Positions 33,953 through 47,237 are shown, counted from the stretch's first letter. The stretch: 64,000 nucleotides of DNA from Oasisia sp. SBJ-2009 (GCA_964017155.1 OZ024856.1:37701822-37765821); one strand, 5' to 3'. The notes: generated by a model from the sequence alone, not told the origin. Made by a program: numbers and translations.

Positions 33953-36900
33953 ATGGCTTCTTCGCTGATAAACAAACAACATTTATCTGGAGACGTCGAC
34001 AGTTTCCGTGATGCCTTTAAATATTACAAAAGGCGAAAACCTCCACCAGATTTAGATCATGTAATCGATTTTACAAACGTTACATCCGAGAAGGTATGTG
34101 CATGCTGTTGGCCCATATTATCGCTCGGATGACGCTTGACTGAGTTAAATTGGTGATGACTGATGTGTCTGATGTCGAGCCTCGAGCCATAGGCTATGAG
34201 TATGACTATTATGTCACAGCCTCTGTTGATCATTCTTGACTTCTTATTCATAGTAATACTAATAGACAAAACTCTAGCACGATCGCCTGGGTTCCAGACT
34301 AACAGGGATCTAGGCTAGGGATCAAAGAAAAGGACAAGACACAACTCACTATACTGTTTGCTGGCAATGGATCTAAGTCTAAGAGAAGGACAAGACAAAT
34401 CTCGAGATCATTTCAGTTGGCTGGCAATGGGTCTAAGAGAAGGAACACTCTGACTTCAAAAGCCGGGGCCGGACCAAGCTCTTTAGCCCCAGCAGGCAAT
34501 TGGTCTATAGAAGGGGCCCGAGGAAAACTCTAACGGCTGAAGTGGGTGATGCAGGAGCAACCACTGCATATCTTACAGTTACAAGCGTCACCTGGCCAGA
34601 CGAAAACCGTGACCGAGAAGCTGTGACATAATCATGAGACACTGAGGAAGACAGCATCATTTCTGAATGTGACAACAAAGAAGAAGCCAACCATTGTGCC
34701 TATAGTTGCAATGCATTGATGCCACACCATATGTAATTGTATACCATTAATACAGCTAGTACTACAGGTACTGTAATCTGCATATTGTTACAAATGTATG
34801 CAAGTTAATTGCTGGGATGAACATAGACATATTGTAGTTTCTAAAATCAATTTTAAGGATGTTATAGTAATTCTGTACATTTTACATTTACTTTCTAGGT
34901 GACACCAGTACACCTGGCAACCCCCGCCATGGTTCCACCTGTCTGCATGACAGATGTCACAGAGTGGAAGGCATATGGTCATGTGGAATTTCCAGGTAAG
35001 GGATCCAAAATTTACAAAACAGTGTTATCCTTGTGTCATGATTCATTACAGCCATCTTTTTGGACACATTCATTAATACTACATAATCATAGTGGATACA
35101 AGATTGGTTGGTTTTAGTGTTCACAACATTAGATTTTTAAACGATCAGCAAACAATGAACTATGTGTTTACTGCGGACATCACACATAATACCCCATCAA
35201 TCATTTTGATAATATTGCAGATCAAAATACACAGCATTTGTTTCTGTTCAAGTATCATTATACTTGAATAGAAATAAAAGCTAATGGTGTGTATTTTGAT
35301 TAATTAAAATGTGTGATTGTGCACATATTACATATACTGACTGAAGTAGTACATGTATGTATATGGTTTCCATTGGTAGGTTTTGTGTTCATTGTGAATC
35401 CCTTCAAAAGTGGCTTCCAGCGGTACTGGGTAAAGAGATGTCTGATGGACTACCCTGATAGACCAAACAGGTGCAACTTGGATGCCCACATACAGTTGGG
35501 GGACGGAGACAACCTGTGGCACTTGAGCCAACAGCTAAACAGGTGCTGTAGCATGTTGTCTTTTAGGGTTTGTACACATGATGTGGTTCCACTTTTCTTA
35601 TTCCAACAGATTGTATTTTGTCATGTATAGCAACACTTTGTGTTCCTTCGTTCAACGTTTTATTATATAATATATCTTATTGTTTTGTTACCTTTTGTTG
35701 GTTGAAGTAAATACCCTTGCATCAGCTCCCATGCGATGGAATTGTATGTAAACTTATTCACTTCCTTGGACAGTTGCCTTGGATCAATGAATGATCAATA
35801 TTTGAGTTGAATGTTTAACTAAGAGAAATTTATGTGTAGTCGATGAATATGTAAAAGAAATGTGTTTAATTGCATTTACATTAACTGTTTTATAATGATG
35901 CCTTTGTGTTGCCAGATTTCCTCTGAATTGGTTACCGGTAGTTCGCAGTTTCAAAGGAGAAGTTGTTCTGTATAATTTTGTAAGCCAGTGTTGTTGTTTT
36001 CAGCCAGAAAGATAAGAAAGAAAAAACACTGATAGACAAGCTGCGGTGGGTAACTCTTGGCTACCACCATGACTGGGACACAAAGGTACTGCACTGACAA
36101 GGTCTTGCAATTCTGTATATCAATCTGTGTGTAACTTGGATACATTGTAATTACATATCAAATCAGCATTGGTTATATTGTTTGGGTATATCGTCATATG
36201 AAATTATTACAACGATGTGTTCAGTAGCCTGTTCTTAGTAGTTTGTGGTATTATACATCATTTCCTTTCTTGTGTGTGTGTTGTTCTCATGTATGTATCT
36301 CTTGGACTTTTTTGTATTGGATACTTTTGTTTTTCTGTTCTTCCTACACTCAACATGAATCCCTACAATAGTTAGTACCATCATTGTGCAGCATCGCTGA
36401 TGTCTTTAGCCACAACAATAGTTTTTGCATCATTACACATGGAACTAATATGAATGATATGGTATTTTATATACCATCACAGGGATTACACTTACTGATA
36501 CACGTATGTATGGTTTGATTGTAGCAATATTCCAGTGCGATTCATACAGATATGCCGGAAGATCTGACGTACTTGTCAAAATACGTGGCTGGTTGTCTTG
36601 GCAGTGACGACTTCAGTGCAGAGGCAGCTATTGTGAACTACTACCACTTGGACTCCACTCTGTCGGGACATACAGACCACTCAGAGTTTGACTTGAAAGC
36701 ACCACTCATATCATTTAGGTACAATTGGCATTGCTATGGAAGTACAATAATAAAATAAGTGTATTACAGTTTAGTCATTTTGAAACGAATGTTTGATTCG
36801 TTGCTACTGCAACTGATTGAAATAGAATGAGGCATCATGATGGAATCTCAAACTAAACATTTTATTTGAGAATGCAAATATATGTAAACATTTAGCTTTT

Positions 36901-38051
36901 GATGATAGACTTAATACATGCATTATTGAACAAACAATTATTTAAAAAATTACAATTGAAAACCATGACCAGCGTCATATAAATTAAATATATTGTATGT
37001 TACTAGAATGTGGGAAAATTAAACATCACAGTGTATTGCGATTAACTCAGCTCGCTTCGGCATTATTGCTAGGCAATTTTGTTTTGAAATAGGATGTTTT
37101 GCTTACCATTTGAACGTCTTTCAACCAGAATCTTTCAAATTGCTGACATTATTCCGAGCTTACCAAAGTAACTGAGCACAAACTGGCAGGCAGTAAACCT
37201 TCAACATGCGTGTTGTAGTCATAAGAATGTAATAATGAAAACATAAAACCCAGGTGCTGGCACCTTCGTTTTAAAGTTTTCACACTCGTTTAAATAATAT
37301 CCGATAATAAAGAATACTAATGACAACAAATGTTGCACCTTCTGTGGGAGCACCAACATGTAAAGTTTTCATACACGTTTAAATAATATAATACTGTTTG
37401 CTTTCGTTTTTCAGCTTGGGTCAGACAGCCATCTTCCTGCTGGGTGGGGTCACCAAGGCGACCGTGCCAGTGGCCGTGTACCTACGCAGTGGTGACATCA
37501 CCGTGTTGTCAGGTGACTGTCGTGTTGCCTACCATGCCGTACCGAGAATACTCCCACAACAAGGCAACACTGTCTTTGCCGGTTGTGTCAAGCCACCAGA
37601 TTTGGTCGACTTCAATCAACCTACTAGTAAACTTACACAAGCTTCAGTGGCAACAGATTCAACACAGGCCAGTGACTTTGCCGAAGTCTGTGAAGATTTT
37701 GATAAAGCTGAGCAAGAGGGCGTTCCCAGATGTTATCCAGTGATTTTTAGCAGTTCCAGTAAAGATGCAACTGTTGTTAGAGATGTGCAGGGCAATTGTG
37801 GCAATCGTGGCGATGCACAAAGTTCTTCTGTATGTAATTCGAAGTGTCATGCCACTTGTGATCACGCTCTCGCAAACCGGACAAATGATGATATGATGCG
37901 GACGTTACAGGTCTTGACGTGGGAGCCGTTGGCCGAGTATATTGCTGTCAATCGGATCAACATGAACGTGCGTCAGGTTTTCAGGCGTGGACAGACCTTC
38001 CCGTCTGCAGAAACAGACGGCCCCGTCGATTGTAGTTCAACTACTTCCTGA
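33953..38051 (+). CDS. ALKBH1: Nucleic acid dioxygenase ALKBH1
   Basis: Six exons: 33953-34093, 34899-34995, 35380-35542, 36004-36085, 36525-36718 and 37415-38051 (stop). They total 1,314 bp and 437 residues (human 389), with all phases agreeing. The start MASSLINKQ is followed by [11 protein letters not shown] and DLDHVIDF, matching the family N-terminus. Later come [33 protein letters not shown] and [19 protein letters not shown] with the iron-binding His-x-Asp. [12 protein letters not shown] precedes [16 protein letters not shown] (third iron-binding His) and [18 protein letters not shown] (2-oxoglutarate-binding arginines). ALKBH1 is an Fe(II)/2-oxoglutarate dioxygenase reported to act on tRNA (m1A, mitochondrial f5C) and on DNA. 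A segment of about 95 residues between VPRILP and the C-terminal arginine motif is longer than in human and rich in Ser, Thr and Cys. Confidence 0.97.
37010..37245. repeat. Dispersed repeat copy B (ALKBH1 intron 5)
   Basis: Diverged copy of the sequence at 28,735-28,985 in the same orientation, with shared blocks such as GCAGGCAGTAAAC and TGTTGTAGTCATA. It is followed at about 37252 by the near-palindrome GGTGCTGGCACC, which may be the element end. Confidence 0.7.
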
Positions 38052-41000
38052 CAGATATAGAGTCCTCACCATTGTTGCTATTTTGCGTATTTTGGGCTAC
38101 CATAAGTCCATAACTATGTGATGACGGTGTATATGTTGATTTTTGTAACTTATTTATGCAGAAACAGCTTGTTTAATGTCATAAAAAGAACTTGCATTTA
38201 TCTTTAGTTTTCAGATATAAGATCACAATGACTTTTTTCAAAAGTAACTATTCCGTGTCAGTGACACATGCTGATGCAGAATTTCATGTACATGTGTCAC
38301 TATACGTATGTGTGTATATCTTCAGTTATAAATGTCATACGGCGCATATAGGGTGTGTGCGCGCGTGCGTGCGTGCGTATGTGTACACACATACATGAAG
38401 TGTATGTGTGTTGGAGTGGGTTATGTTTGCGCGTGTGTTTTCACTAATGTGATATTAACATTATTTGTAAAGACATTACATAAATAAATGACTGTATACA
38501 TCTGACGAATATGCATGCTTGCGTTTGCTATTGCCAACAAAATATGTTGTTTTTAAATGGCATACACATCGACACAACACTGTTCCTCGGGTATCGGTTT
38601 GTGTGTAAGTCCAATCGCACTAAAATGATTGGGTCAAGTGACATAATAATATCAAATCTCCACAAAAGTTCTCACATCGCTGTGTGTTATCATTCCGCTA
38701 CAACTCAGCCATTGTGAAATGATGTCATTTCTACTGGAAGTATTTAGCTAAGCCGACCGGTTCAGAATTGAATTGTCCGAAGTCGTTGGCAGCAGAAAGG
38801 CTTATTCGCACCTTTAGACATTAATAGAATTGTTCTAATATGACAATTTGGCATTAGTTCAGATGTATCATAACGCGCACGTAAATACCCACCACGTGAG
38901 TTAGGTGTGTTATTATGGCATAACACAAGCACCATCTTGCAGTGACGGCTTTGACGAGCTTGACTCCTTGTAATGGCATATACACCACAACATAGCATTG
39001 TAGCTCTGTGTGAAGTCATTGTAGCTGAAGTCTCAAGGCATAACGTGATTCTTTTGATCGAGTGATTTGCCAGATCTTGAGCCATATATAGAGATTGCAG
39101 CAGTACACTAAGGGCACAGTTGTTGTGAAACAGCCCAGCATTCAGGTCGATTTTGTGTTCCGCTACGTGGAACCAGCCAGGATGATGATTGTGAACGGAC
39201 ACTTCGCTGAATGGGTCGTCTTGGATATGGCAAAATTGCAAACGCGTCAAAATTCAAAGAAATCTATAGTTAAACCAACCGTCGTCCGCTATATTGACAA
39301 ATATATTTGATTCTCATTTGAATGGTTTGTTATATTGACATTTCTCATGGATGCATATTCAAACTGCCAACAGTACTTCAATATTATTTGTTTTCAAACT
39401 AGGGTTATATCTGCTCCTAGATTTTTTATTTAATATATTATTATGTACGTGTTATACTATTATACCGCATGCCATAGCGTGTTTACTTCATCGATTTAAG
39501 CTCGCTGCAATGTGCGCAAGTTGAAGGCGTCTTCAGCAACAGTCACATTCTACATATGTTACTTCGCTGGCATCGTGTTTTCGTGGATAAAGACTGGTGG
39601 TTACATTGCACAGATTGTAATTAGATTACCTGATTTGAGATAAAATAGGCTAAATGAGTTTTTCTTATTAAAATGTACCAGAACGATGTGGTCAGCTGTC
39701 ACAAAATATCCATAAAAACACTCATGTACACAATTATTATTCTGAAAAATGCATACAATCATTTAGGTAATAGCCCGCCACAGACTGACAACTCCGTTTC
39801 CCCAAAAGTCCATTGTATTTGTATACTAATGTAACAATATAATACAAATTATTTATCAGGTGACAGAGTACACTTGGTCTGGGTCTAATTAGTCAGACAC
39901 GTGCGGGTCTACTGTTAATTATTCGCCTCATTTCATCGGCATGCTTTCCTAATCAAGATTCATGCGTTGCGTTGTATAGCGCATGGCACTAGGAATTCAG
40001 GAGTGTCCTGTTTATCCTGATACCATTCAGTAAGTGGCCTGTGTGCGCTATATAATAACATACAGCCACAGTTTGCGTGCAAGTAAGGCGCGTTCGTATT
40101 CACTGAAATCATATATAACTTTACAAAGAGGCACGCGCACAAGATATATATTTAAAGCGGGATTCTTTCTTGGAAATCCGTGTGGCTGTCCTGCTTTGTC
40201 AAGAGATTGGCTTGGGGCGTTGACGTGAGGCGATTATCGCAGATTAGCAACACAATGACTGGACTTGCGGTGGACCATCATTTACCCAACGTGTATCAGT
40301 AGAGTGGGTAAATAAAGACACAAAATAATTGCATGTTTGCACGCAGGTTTCGTAACATTGCAGGAGTTCTTATTCAAGATCCTTTTGACTCAGTCAATCA
40401 ACTATATAATGATGTAGAATTTATACGTTCTACAATCATAAGTGACATATACTTAGTTTTGTTCCTTTATCAATTTGTAAAAAAACGTCGATGTAAAACA
40501 GGTCACTAAGTCCACCTCAGCTTGACTAGAAACATTTATAGATATATAAAACACGGTTGTTTATCAGTAAACGGTTCCTGCTCCAAAGTTAGGTGCAGTA
40601 TTACCAAGTTGCCAAATACAGAAAATACTGAACTTAATGACATTTCCCAAAACCAAACAAATGTGCGCACGCCAACCTATTGTTTGTAAGTAAATATGTT
40701 GTTGGCCGGGGTTATCTTATAAGCAGGTTTTTCGCAGTTAATTGTGGCTTTTGTTGTGCGGTAAACTATAATTTTGTGTTGGTATCATGAACAGCGCATT
40801 GGTGTCATTACAGGTCATTTTCGGCGACTCATACTTAAGCGTAAATGGTTCATTCTTTCCGGCTCGGAGAAATGCATGGTCTATAATCGTACGACCGTTT
40901 CAAAGAGCACACCGCAAACCGATTAGTCGCAACACTTATCCGGCTTGTACGTATAATCATGGATTAGAAGTACACAGAAAAACGGTGTCATATGTTGTTT

Positions 41001-41651
41001 GATTCAGTGGGCAGTGTCCCTATTGACCTCTGCAATAGTAAGCGGTGACCAGTCGGTACTTTGCCCAATCTTACGCACCACACAAGCCACTTGAAGACAG
41101 TCAGTGCCGCAATACAGACCTGGAGACCAGAAGGAGTGAGATCGCGAACTCGGTACACAGCCGTACTGTCCGACCCGTCGGGCAGACTTTCGTGACACTG
41201 GACAGAACTCGGTGTGTGTCGTTTGGGAAATGTGAACCCAAGGAAGTCTACAACATGCGGGAAATTGTTTTCAGCCGTGAATCTACGCCGACCCAAGCTG
41301 TTTGGGTCAACAACGCAGTGAGGATGGACTAAGAACACTGTCGGAACTCGTTATTTGAAGATGTCCAAACGGTTACCCTGTGGTCACTAACTGCGTGGTG
41401 TTGGGTGGTCGAGCGTGGTACAGTGTTCACTGATAACACCAGAACAGCTTACGTTTTAGTGAAGACCTCTTCACAAAGAACGGAAAGCGAACTTATTATG
41501 TGTGATTACGACATGTATCGATGATCCACTAAGCTGCTTCCGTGGGCTGTGTCGTATGGTCGGGCGAGAGTGTCTATAGACTCTCCCAACCAATATTACC
41601 CCATCCAACTGAACACAAATAGTGGTGGTTTTACCGCGACTACAACCAACC
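38052..41651. other. Intergenic region after ALKBH1
   Basis: AATAAA at 38483-38488 is the likely ALKBH1 polyadenylation signal. A short GCGCGTGC-type alternating tract lies at about 38358-38380. Small open frames on both strands (for example 38762-39250 minus and 39095-39310 plus) have no recognisable family motif and overlap each other. I see no supported gene in these 3.6 kb; its right end should include the promoter of the intronless gene at 41652. Confidence 0.5.
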
Positions 41652-42971
41652 ATGGCGAACTGGACGAAGCTGTTCCGGTCGATGGCGCAGGCGCAGTTGA
41701 AGAACCGCGTGGAGGACCGGAAGCTGGCGAACTACCTGGCGACCGTGGAGCGAGACCGCAACGCCGCCAGCATGTCCCACTACAAGGACTTGCACGTCGA
41801 GAGGGAGTTTGCGGCCAAGTGTAAGCGAGAAGCAGACAACCTCGCGCGGAGAGACGGTCTCAAAAAGAGGAGGAAGACGAAGACAGGTGTGAAACAGATC
41901 ACACTCAGATCCGCCGGCCGTAGCCACGGTGACATCGGCGACAGCGCTACGACCGACGCGGAGCTGCAGAAACTCGAGAAAGTGAGACGAAGATTGAGCG
42001 AACAGACTCGGCAGGCGAGAGGCATGGGTAGGAGGGTTCATAGGATCAGACGTCGCGTCGCCAAGATGAATCTACACAACCAACCCCCATTATCGCTTCC
42101 CACGATACCCGAAGGGCGAACAACGTTCGTCACAGAAGGGAACCTCGCGGTACCGGGGGACCAGCAGTCCGAAAAAACGGCATTTCCTGCAGACAACGCG
42201 GCTGTTTCGAGCGGTGATGAGACGCGTCTCCCGCTTATAGGTGCGTCTGATACCACTGCCGGACACAAGAGAGAGGTCAGACTCCAATATTCGCACAGGA
42301 GGAGTTTCAGCAAGATATCATCACTTCTACTTTCGCCGATCGACGAGATAAAAGTGTCCGAAGAACGAACTCGTGCAACGGTGAATTTGCCGCCCAGTCA
42401 TCGCGATTCGCCAACGCCAACTCAATCGGAAACGACCGACACTGGTTTGGGTGAGGAGGTAGCCAACTCAGGTCATGCAACTGCTACCTCTCTGCCTCCC
42501 ATAAACCTTGCAAATCGTGCAACCGGTGATGTTGGATTAAAAGACGATACGTCACTTCCGGAAACGACGACGACGATGCAGTCGTTTGGTTCCACTATCG
42601 TTTCTGTCACCGTGGAAACCATGCGTGCCGTAGACATTCCAGTTTATACCAGAACAGCCTCGCGTGATTTCAACCTGCCTCCGCTCGTCATACCCGGTTA
42701 CCGGAAGTTTGCTCTTTCCGACACCCGGGCGCATCGTCGACCGGAAGCGCGGCTACAACCGAAGAGGTCGAGTTGGGCGGACTTCTGGATCGGCGACCCG
42801 AATGCAATCGGTTCCGTGAGACGGGCCCGGGTAGCGCCGGAACAACTCTCGCAGCTCAGCTGGGCCAAGTCGGTGAAGTTCAAACGGATACTGATGGCCG
42901 ACGAGGAAAGGTTTCAGGCTAGCAGACGGCAGCTGCCGAAAGTAGCAGTGTCGTTACCGCAGCTGCGATAG
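41652..42971 (+). CDS. Unrecognised intronless gene, basic 439-residue protein
   Basis: An uninterrupted frame from ATG 41652 (context ACCATGG, a good initiation context; an in-frame ATG 30 bp upstream has a weaker one) to TGA at 42969. The N-terminal third (residues 1-150) is highly charged and probably helical, with segments such as LKNRVEDRKLANYLATVERD and DGLKKRRKTKTG, rich in Arg and Lys. The middle (about 155-330) is low-complexity Ser/Thr/Pro with repeated LPP and TTT stretches. The C-terminal 100 residues look more ordered: FNLPPLVIPGYRKF, WADFWIGDPNAIG and LSWAKSVKFKRILMADEERF. GC content is well above the flanks, and AATAAA at 43174-43179 follows the stop by about 200 bp. I do not recognise the family. 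Nuclear or nucleic-acid-binding roles would fit the composition but are inference. Confidence 0.75.
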   Translation: MANWTKLFRSMAQAQLKNRVEDRKLANYLATVERDRNAASMSHYKDLHVEREFAAKCKREADNLARRDGLKKRRKTKTGVKQITLRSAGRSHGDIGDSATTDAELQKLEKVRRRLSEQTRQARGMGRRVHRIRRRVAKMNLHNQPPLSLPTIPEGRTTFVTEGNLAVPGDQQSEKTAFPADNAAVSSGDETRLPLIGASDTTAGHKREVRLQYSHRRSFSKISSLLLSPIDEIKVSEERTRATVNLPPSHRDSPTPTQSETTDTGLGEEVANSGHATATSLPPINLANRATGDVGLKDDTSLPETTTTMQSFGSTIVSVTVETMRAVDIPVYTRTASRDFNLPPLVIPGYRKFALSDTRAHRRPEARLQPKRSSWADFWIGDPNAIGSVRRARVAPEQLSQLSWAKSVKFKRILMADEERFQASRRQLPKVAVSLPQLR

Positions 42972-43318
42972 ATCAAAACATTACGCAGTGGACGTTAAAC
43001 TGTCGCTTAGAGGTGGGTCTAGGATGCTGCCTAAAAGGACGTGGACTTGTTAAATTATAAACCAAGTGTCACTGCCGAAGTCCACTGCAGAATCTGAAGC
43101 GAAAATTAACAGTTTATTGGCAACTTTACAGGTATTCAACGACACAGAAGATGCATATGTACATAAAATACTTAATAAAATAGGATTTATTATACAAACG
43201 TCAACCATGAGTGTAAACGAATAGTAAATAAACAATAGCATTACATATTTTTATAACGACTTTTTTTATTGGCTTTTGAAATGAATTCTTTAAATGAATT
43301 AAGCTTGTCGATACATAC

Positions 43319-43319
43319 A

Positions 43320-43407
<88 letters not shown>

Positions 43408-43449
43408 CACGCACGTCCACGCGCGCGCACGCACACACACGCACGCACG

Positions 43450-43484
<35 letters not shown>

Positions 43485-43485
43485 G
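43319..43485. repeat. (CACG)n and (CA)n microsatellite
   Basis: Pure ACGC tetranucleotide repeats from 43319 to about 43405, then mixed GCAC/ACAC to 43482. Alternating purine-pyrimidine sequence of this kind can adopt Z-DNA. It lies about 90 bp upstream of the TATA box of the next gene. Open frames across it are artefacts. Confidence 0.95.
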
Positions 43486-43575
43486 CACGCGCGCACTACC
43501 ACTGCCGACCTAATTAACATATTAAACGTGTCACCGGCAGCAGTCGGCCGGCGTGGCGACAGGTGTTCGCTGAGC

Positions 43576-43583
43576 TATAAATA
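43576..43583 (+). promoter_or_regulatory. TATA box of the seven-exon gene
   Basis: TATAAATA lies 80 bp before the ATG at 43656, so transcription would start near 43606-43612, leaving a 5' UTR of about 45-50 nt. This is the only convincing TATA box placed before a gene start in the window. Confidence 0.65.
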
Positions 43584-43655
43584 GATCCCACTCGCTCCTC
43601 GGTGGACGTTACGCGTGTGTAGTGCGGACATGGGACACGTTAATTAGCTTCATTC

Positions 43656-45593
43656 ATGGCTTCCAATAGTCACACGACTGAGCACAAACCACAGGATCGG
43701 TGTGGACTTCACCGAGAAAGGTTAAAGAATACTACAGAAATAGCTAAACTACTGAACGACAAAAAGGTGAGGCGAAACGGACGTCCTAGCTCCGGCATTC
43801 ACCTACTATCATACCCGAGATATTTACGTGCAGGGAGCGCTTGGTATTTCAATATTGCCACGTCGGTACTAGGCGTAATATTTTTAGCTATCAGTGACAA
43901 AGACTTGTATTCGACACGAGGCCAAACAGTGCTAAGTTTGGACATTCATTATCCGAGTATTAGTGTAGGTATAATCAGCTAAGCGCGTCTTTCAAAATTA
44001 TAAGTTATTGAGGTCAGTATACGCCTCCCGTGCGCAGTGATGTGTATCGAGTGATGGGCATGTACTTATTTTCCGGCGCCGGGGATCAAAATTCATCTAA
44101 CTGCACTGACATGCACGTTGACAATACTATTATGTTTACACGTAATAACAGCTGTTGTACACGTACAGTTGCTAACACGTATCAGATTCATATATACATA
44201 AATCTCTAGTATAGATAACATAGTCATAGGCCTGCAGTCCTGTACGTCGCTAGGGCTATTATATTGACTACAAGAAACTACTACATGGTCAACACAGAAA
44301 ATCTTAATTGTAATGAAGCTACAAATATGTTGAATTATTCTAAAATAGTCAAACTCATTACAAAAATAATGTATATCCATAAACAAAACATGAAAAGCAA
44401 AGAAGAAAAATCAATAATAAATTGCTTACTGGGGATTGTATACAGGACAACATGTCGACTTATAAAATACCAATATGTAATTGGGTCACATACTCTCGCA
44501 CCTAAATGGCTTACACATGCGTAACCGGTGGCCTTGCACCTTCGCATGATGTGATTCATAAACACACGAAGGAATACATACAGCAGCGGCACACGTGCAT
44601 TTATAAAGATTAAGTAACCCTTCTGTGAAAAAAGCTTACACAGACCGAAATGAATACGGTTGATGTCATTTTCTTTTTGATATCGGTTTGATTTGATAAA
44701 CGCAATTTAGCATTTGCTTAAATTATGAAATAATCTTTCGCATCCGGTAATTGGTACCTCGGTGACATACAATAATGAACATGTCGCCAGTCTATCCGGG
44801 GTAAAGTGACCACAGCTAAATGATGACGCTGAGACAAAGCACACATGTAAAATGAGCCAACTTTATGTAAGCATATGTTGTTGTCATTGCATAAGCAGCT
44901 CCACATTTTTTGAACGTATCCCAAGTATCCAGTGTCAAGGTGGAACAACCGTATATGTTTTGGTTATCTTCAAAAATTGTGAATGCCAATGTGAATAGTA
45001 TTACACCTCCCCTACTCCTGTTCGCCATTATGAGCTGATTGACAACCAAGAGAGTTAGAGCTGTTTTTGTTTGTTTCAAACCATCAATGTGTTTTTTGTG
45101 TGGACGAGACTAGCATTGGTGGTTTTATGCCTCCCAGACAAGCCAGTCTTGTTACACTAATCTTCACAGCCCTTCGTACATAGCTTTGCGAAAATGCCGA
45201 CGTTAGACTGAACCAATCATAACGTTAGAATCAAGATTCGGCTATTTGGGACAGCGCCAGTTGAGGTCAGACCGAGGCAGATACATAATACTGTAAATGA
45301 CGAAGAGGTTTTTATTTTATTTTATAGTAGCAATTCAAAAAGGTTACAAGTAATGCAACATTATCATACACCCAGAAGAAAGATAACGTTTCTGTTTGTA
45401 GTCGCTGTCCGTGGAGCGATGTGTTTCCGTTGACGAGTTCCGTTACGGGTTCACTGTCCGTGACCAGCTGATCGAATGTCTTCAGCGGGAGAACCGATGG
45501 CTCCGAGACGAGAATGCGCATCTGTCTCAGGTAGGAGACGACGACTACACTCACTGACCGGCACAGTGGACACTCCACCTTGTTCTGTGTGTG

Positions 45594-45652
<59 letters not shown>

Positions 45653-47155
45653 CTTTGTTCGTATATGTGTGTGAGAGGAAGGGGAAGAGAGAGATGGAGA
45701 CATGACGAAAGAAGAAGCGAGCGAGAGAGAGAGAGAAATGTAGAGGGCTGGAAGGAAGGAAGGACGGAGAGAGGGGGAGTGAGTCAGACAAAGACATAGA
45801 GAGGAGATAGAGAGAGAGAGGAGAGAGAAAGGAGAGAGAGGAGAGAGAGGAGAGAGAGGAGAGAGAGGAGAGAGAGTCAGTCAGTCAGTCAGTCAGTCAG
45901 TCAGTGCGTGAGTGCGTGAGTCAGTGAGTCAGTGAGAAAGACAAACTTTGCAGTTGCGTCATTGGTGCATCTCGTGTACTCATATAACTAGACCAAATAA
46001 ATCGCTTTAATTTTAAATTTAAACACGTTAATGAATAGTACTGGCAATACGTGTTCACGTGATATACTGTAGTGCCTCCAACGCAGTCACATGACACCGG
46101 TACTTCCGACTGGATCGCTGCCAAAGGACGGACCTCGACAGAACGAGACATCGATGAAGTACTACGGACAGCCACTTATACGGAATGGCGCTGGTGAGCG
46201 TATTAAATGTACAACATTTTGAGCTGGCTGGTTACATGTGATACATGACATAGGTACCCTCATGTGAAGGTGTTTGTTTTATTTCTCATAACTGTGTAAT
46301 TTAAATTATGTATTCAAAATGTTATGTACTTTATTATAAAAAAGGTGTATGCTAATACTGCCTACGACGTTTCACACTTAAAAAAACACCAATGGGGATA
46401 TCGAATTCAGGGGCTGTAAGGTTCTATGTTAAACAATCATATTATTATTATTAGTTATAATGTAATCATTTGAATGATCATATATGTATCTTTGTCATTT
46501 GGTATGTTAGTTGGTAAATTAACTATTACTTTTTACTTTACTTAAGCCTTTTCGCTCGCTCGGAGCATAGGCCATCGACTAATGAACGCCACTGTTTTCT
46601 GTCTGTGGCCATCTTCTCCATTTCTTTCCGGGTGTACCCCATCTCTTTTGTGTCTTTTTCTATGTCTCTCTGTCAGGTGTTTCGTGGCCTACCTCTTCTC
46701 CTCTTCCCTGGAGGGTTCCATGTGATGGCTTGACGGGTGATTGTTTCTGGTGGTTTGCAAAATTATCGTTCGCATTGGCCGGATTGCAGAACAATACCAT
46801 ATAGTAATAGATATCTATGCGGATATATTTCGTCTTTCCCCGAAATGTTGTATTAAAAGGTTGGAGATGTCCGGATGAAACATTAAAACTATATGGTCTG
46901 CAGGCATTGTCCATGACAGGCGTAGATCTACTTTAGTCGTGACACATAGATCTATCTGTGTGTAACATACTACTGTTGTTTCGCTTATAACACAGTTCAT
47001 TGTGTTGACAGAGTCGAAGTTATCAATGGAGCCGTCCGCCCACCACCTGGCGGGTTCTCCAATCACTAACATGAAACGTTTCAAAGGCGTGCCTTTAACC
47101 GACACAGGTGAGCGGTGTTTTACACCCACACGCGCACGTACAGGCACACACGTAT

Positions 47156-47237
<82 letters not shown>

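Noticed and set aside
38762..39310. 162-residue minus frame and overlapping 71-residue plus frame
   Set aside because: No domain motif, no consistent splice partners, and the two overlap in opposite directions.
43201..43520. Cys/Val and His/Thr repeat frames near 43.3 kb
   Set aside because: Products of ACGC and AC microsatellites.
46085..46193. Acceptor at 46084/46085 as the start of exon 3 in the seven-exon gene
   Set aside because: It would shift phase and meet a stop at the exon 3/4 junction, whereas the acceptor before 46073 keeps all seven exons in one frame.
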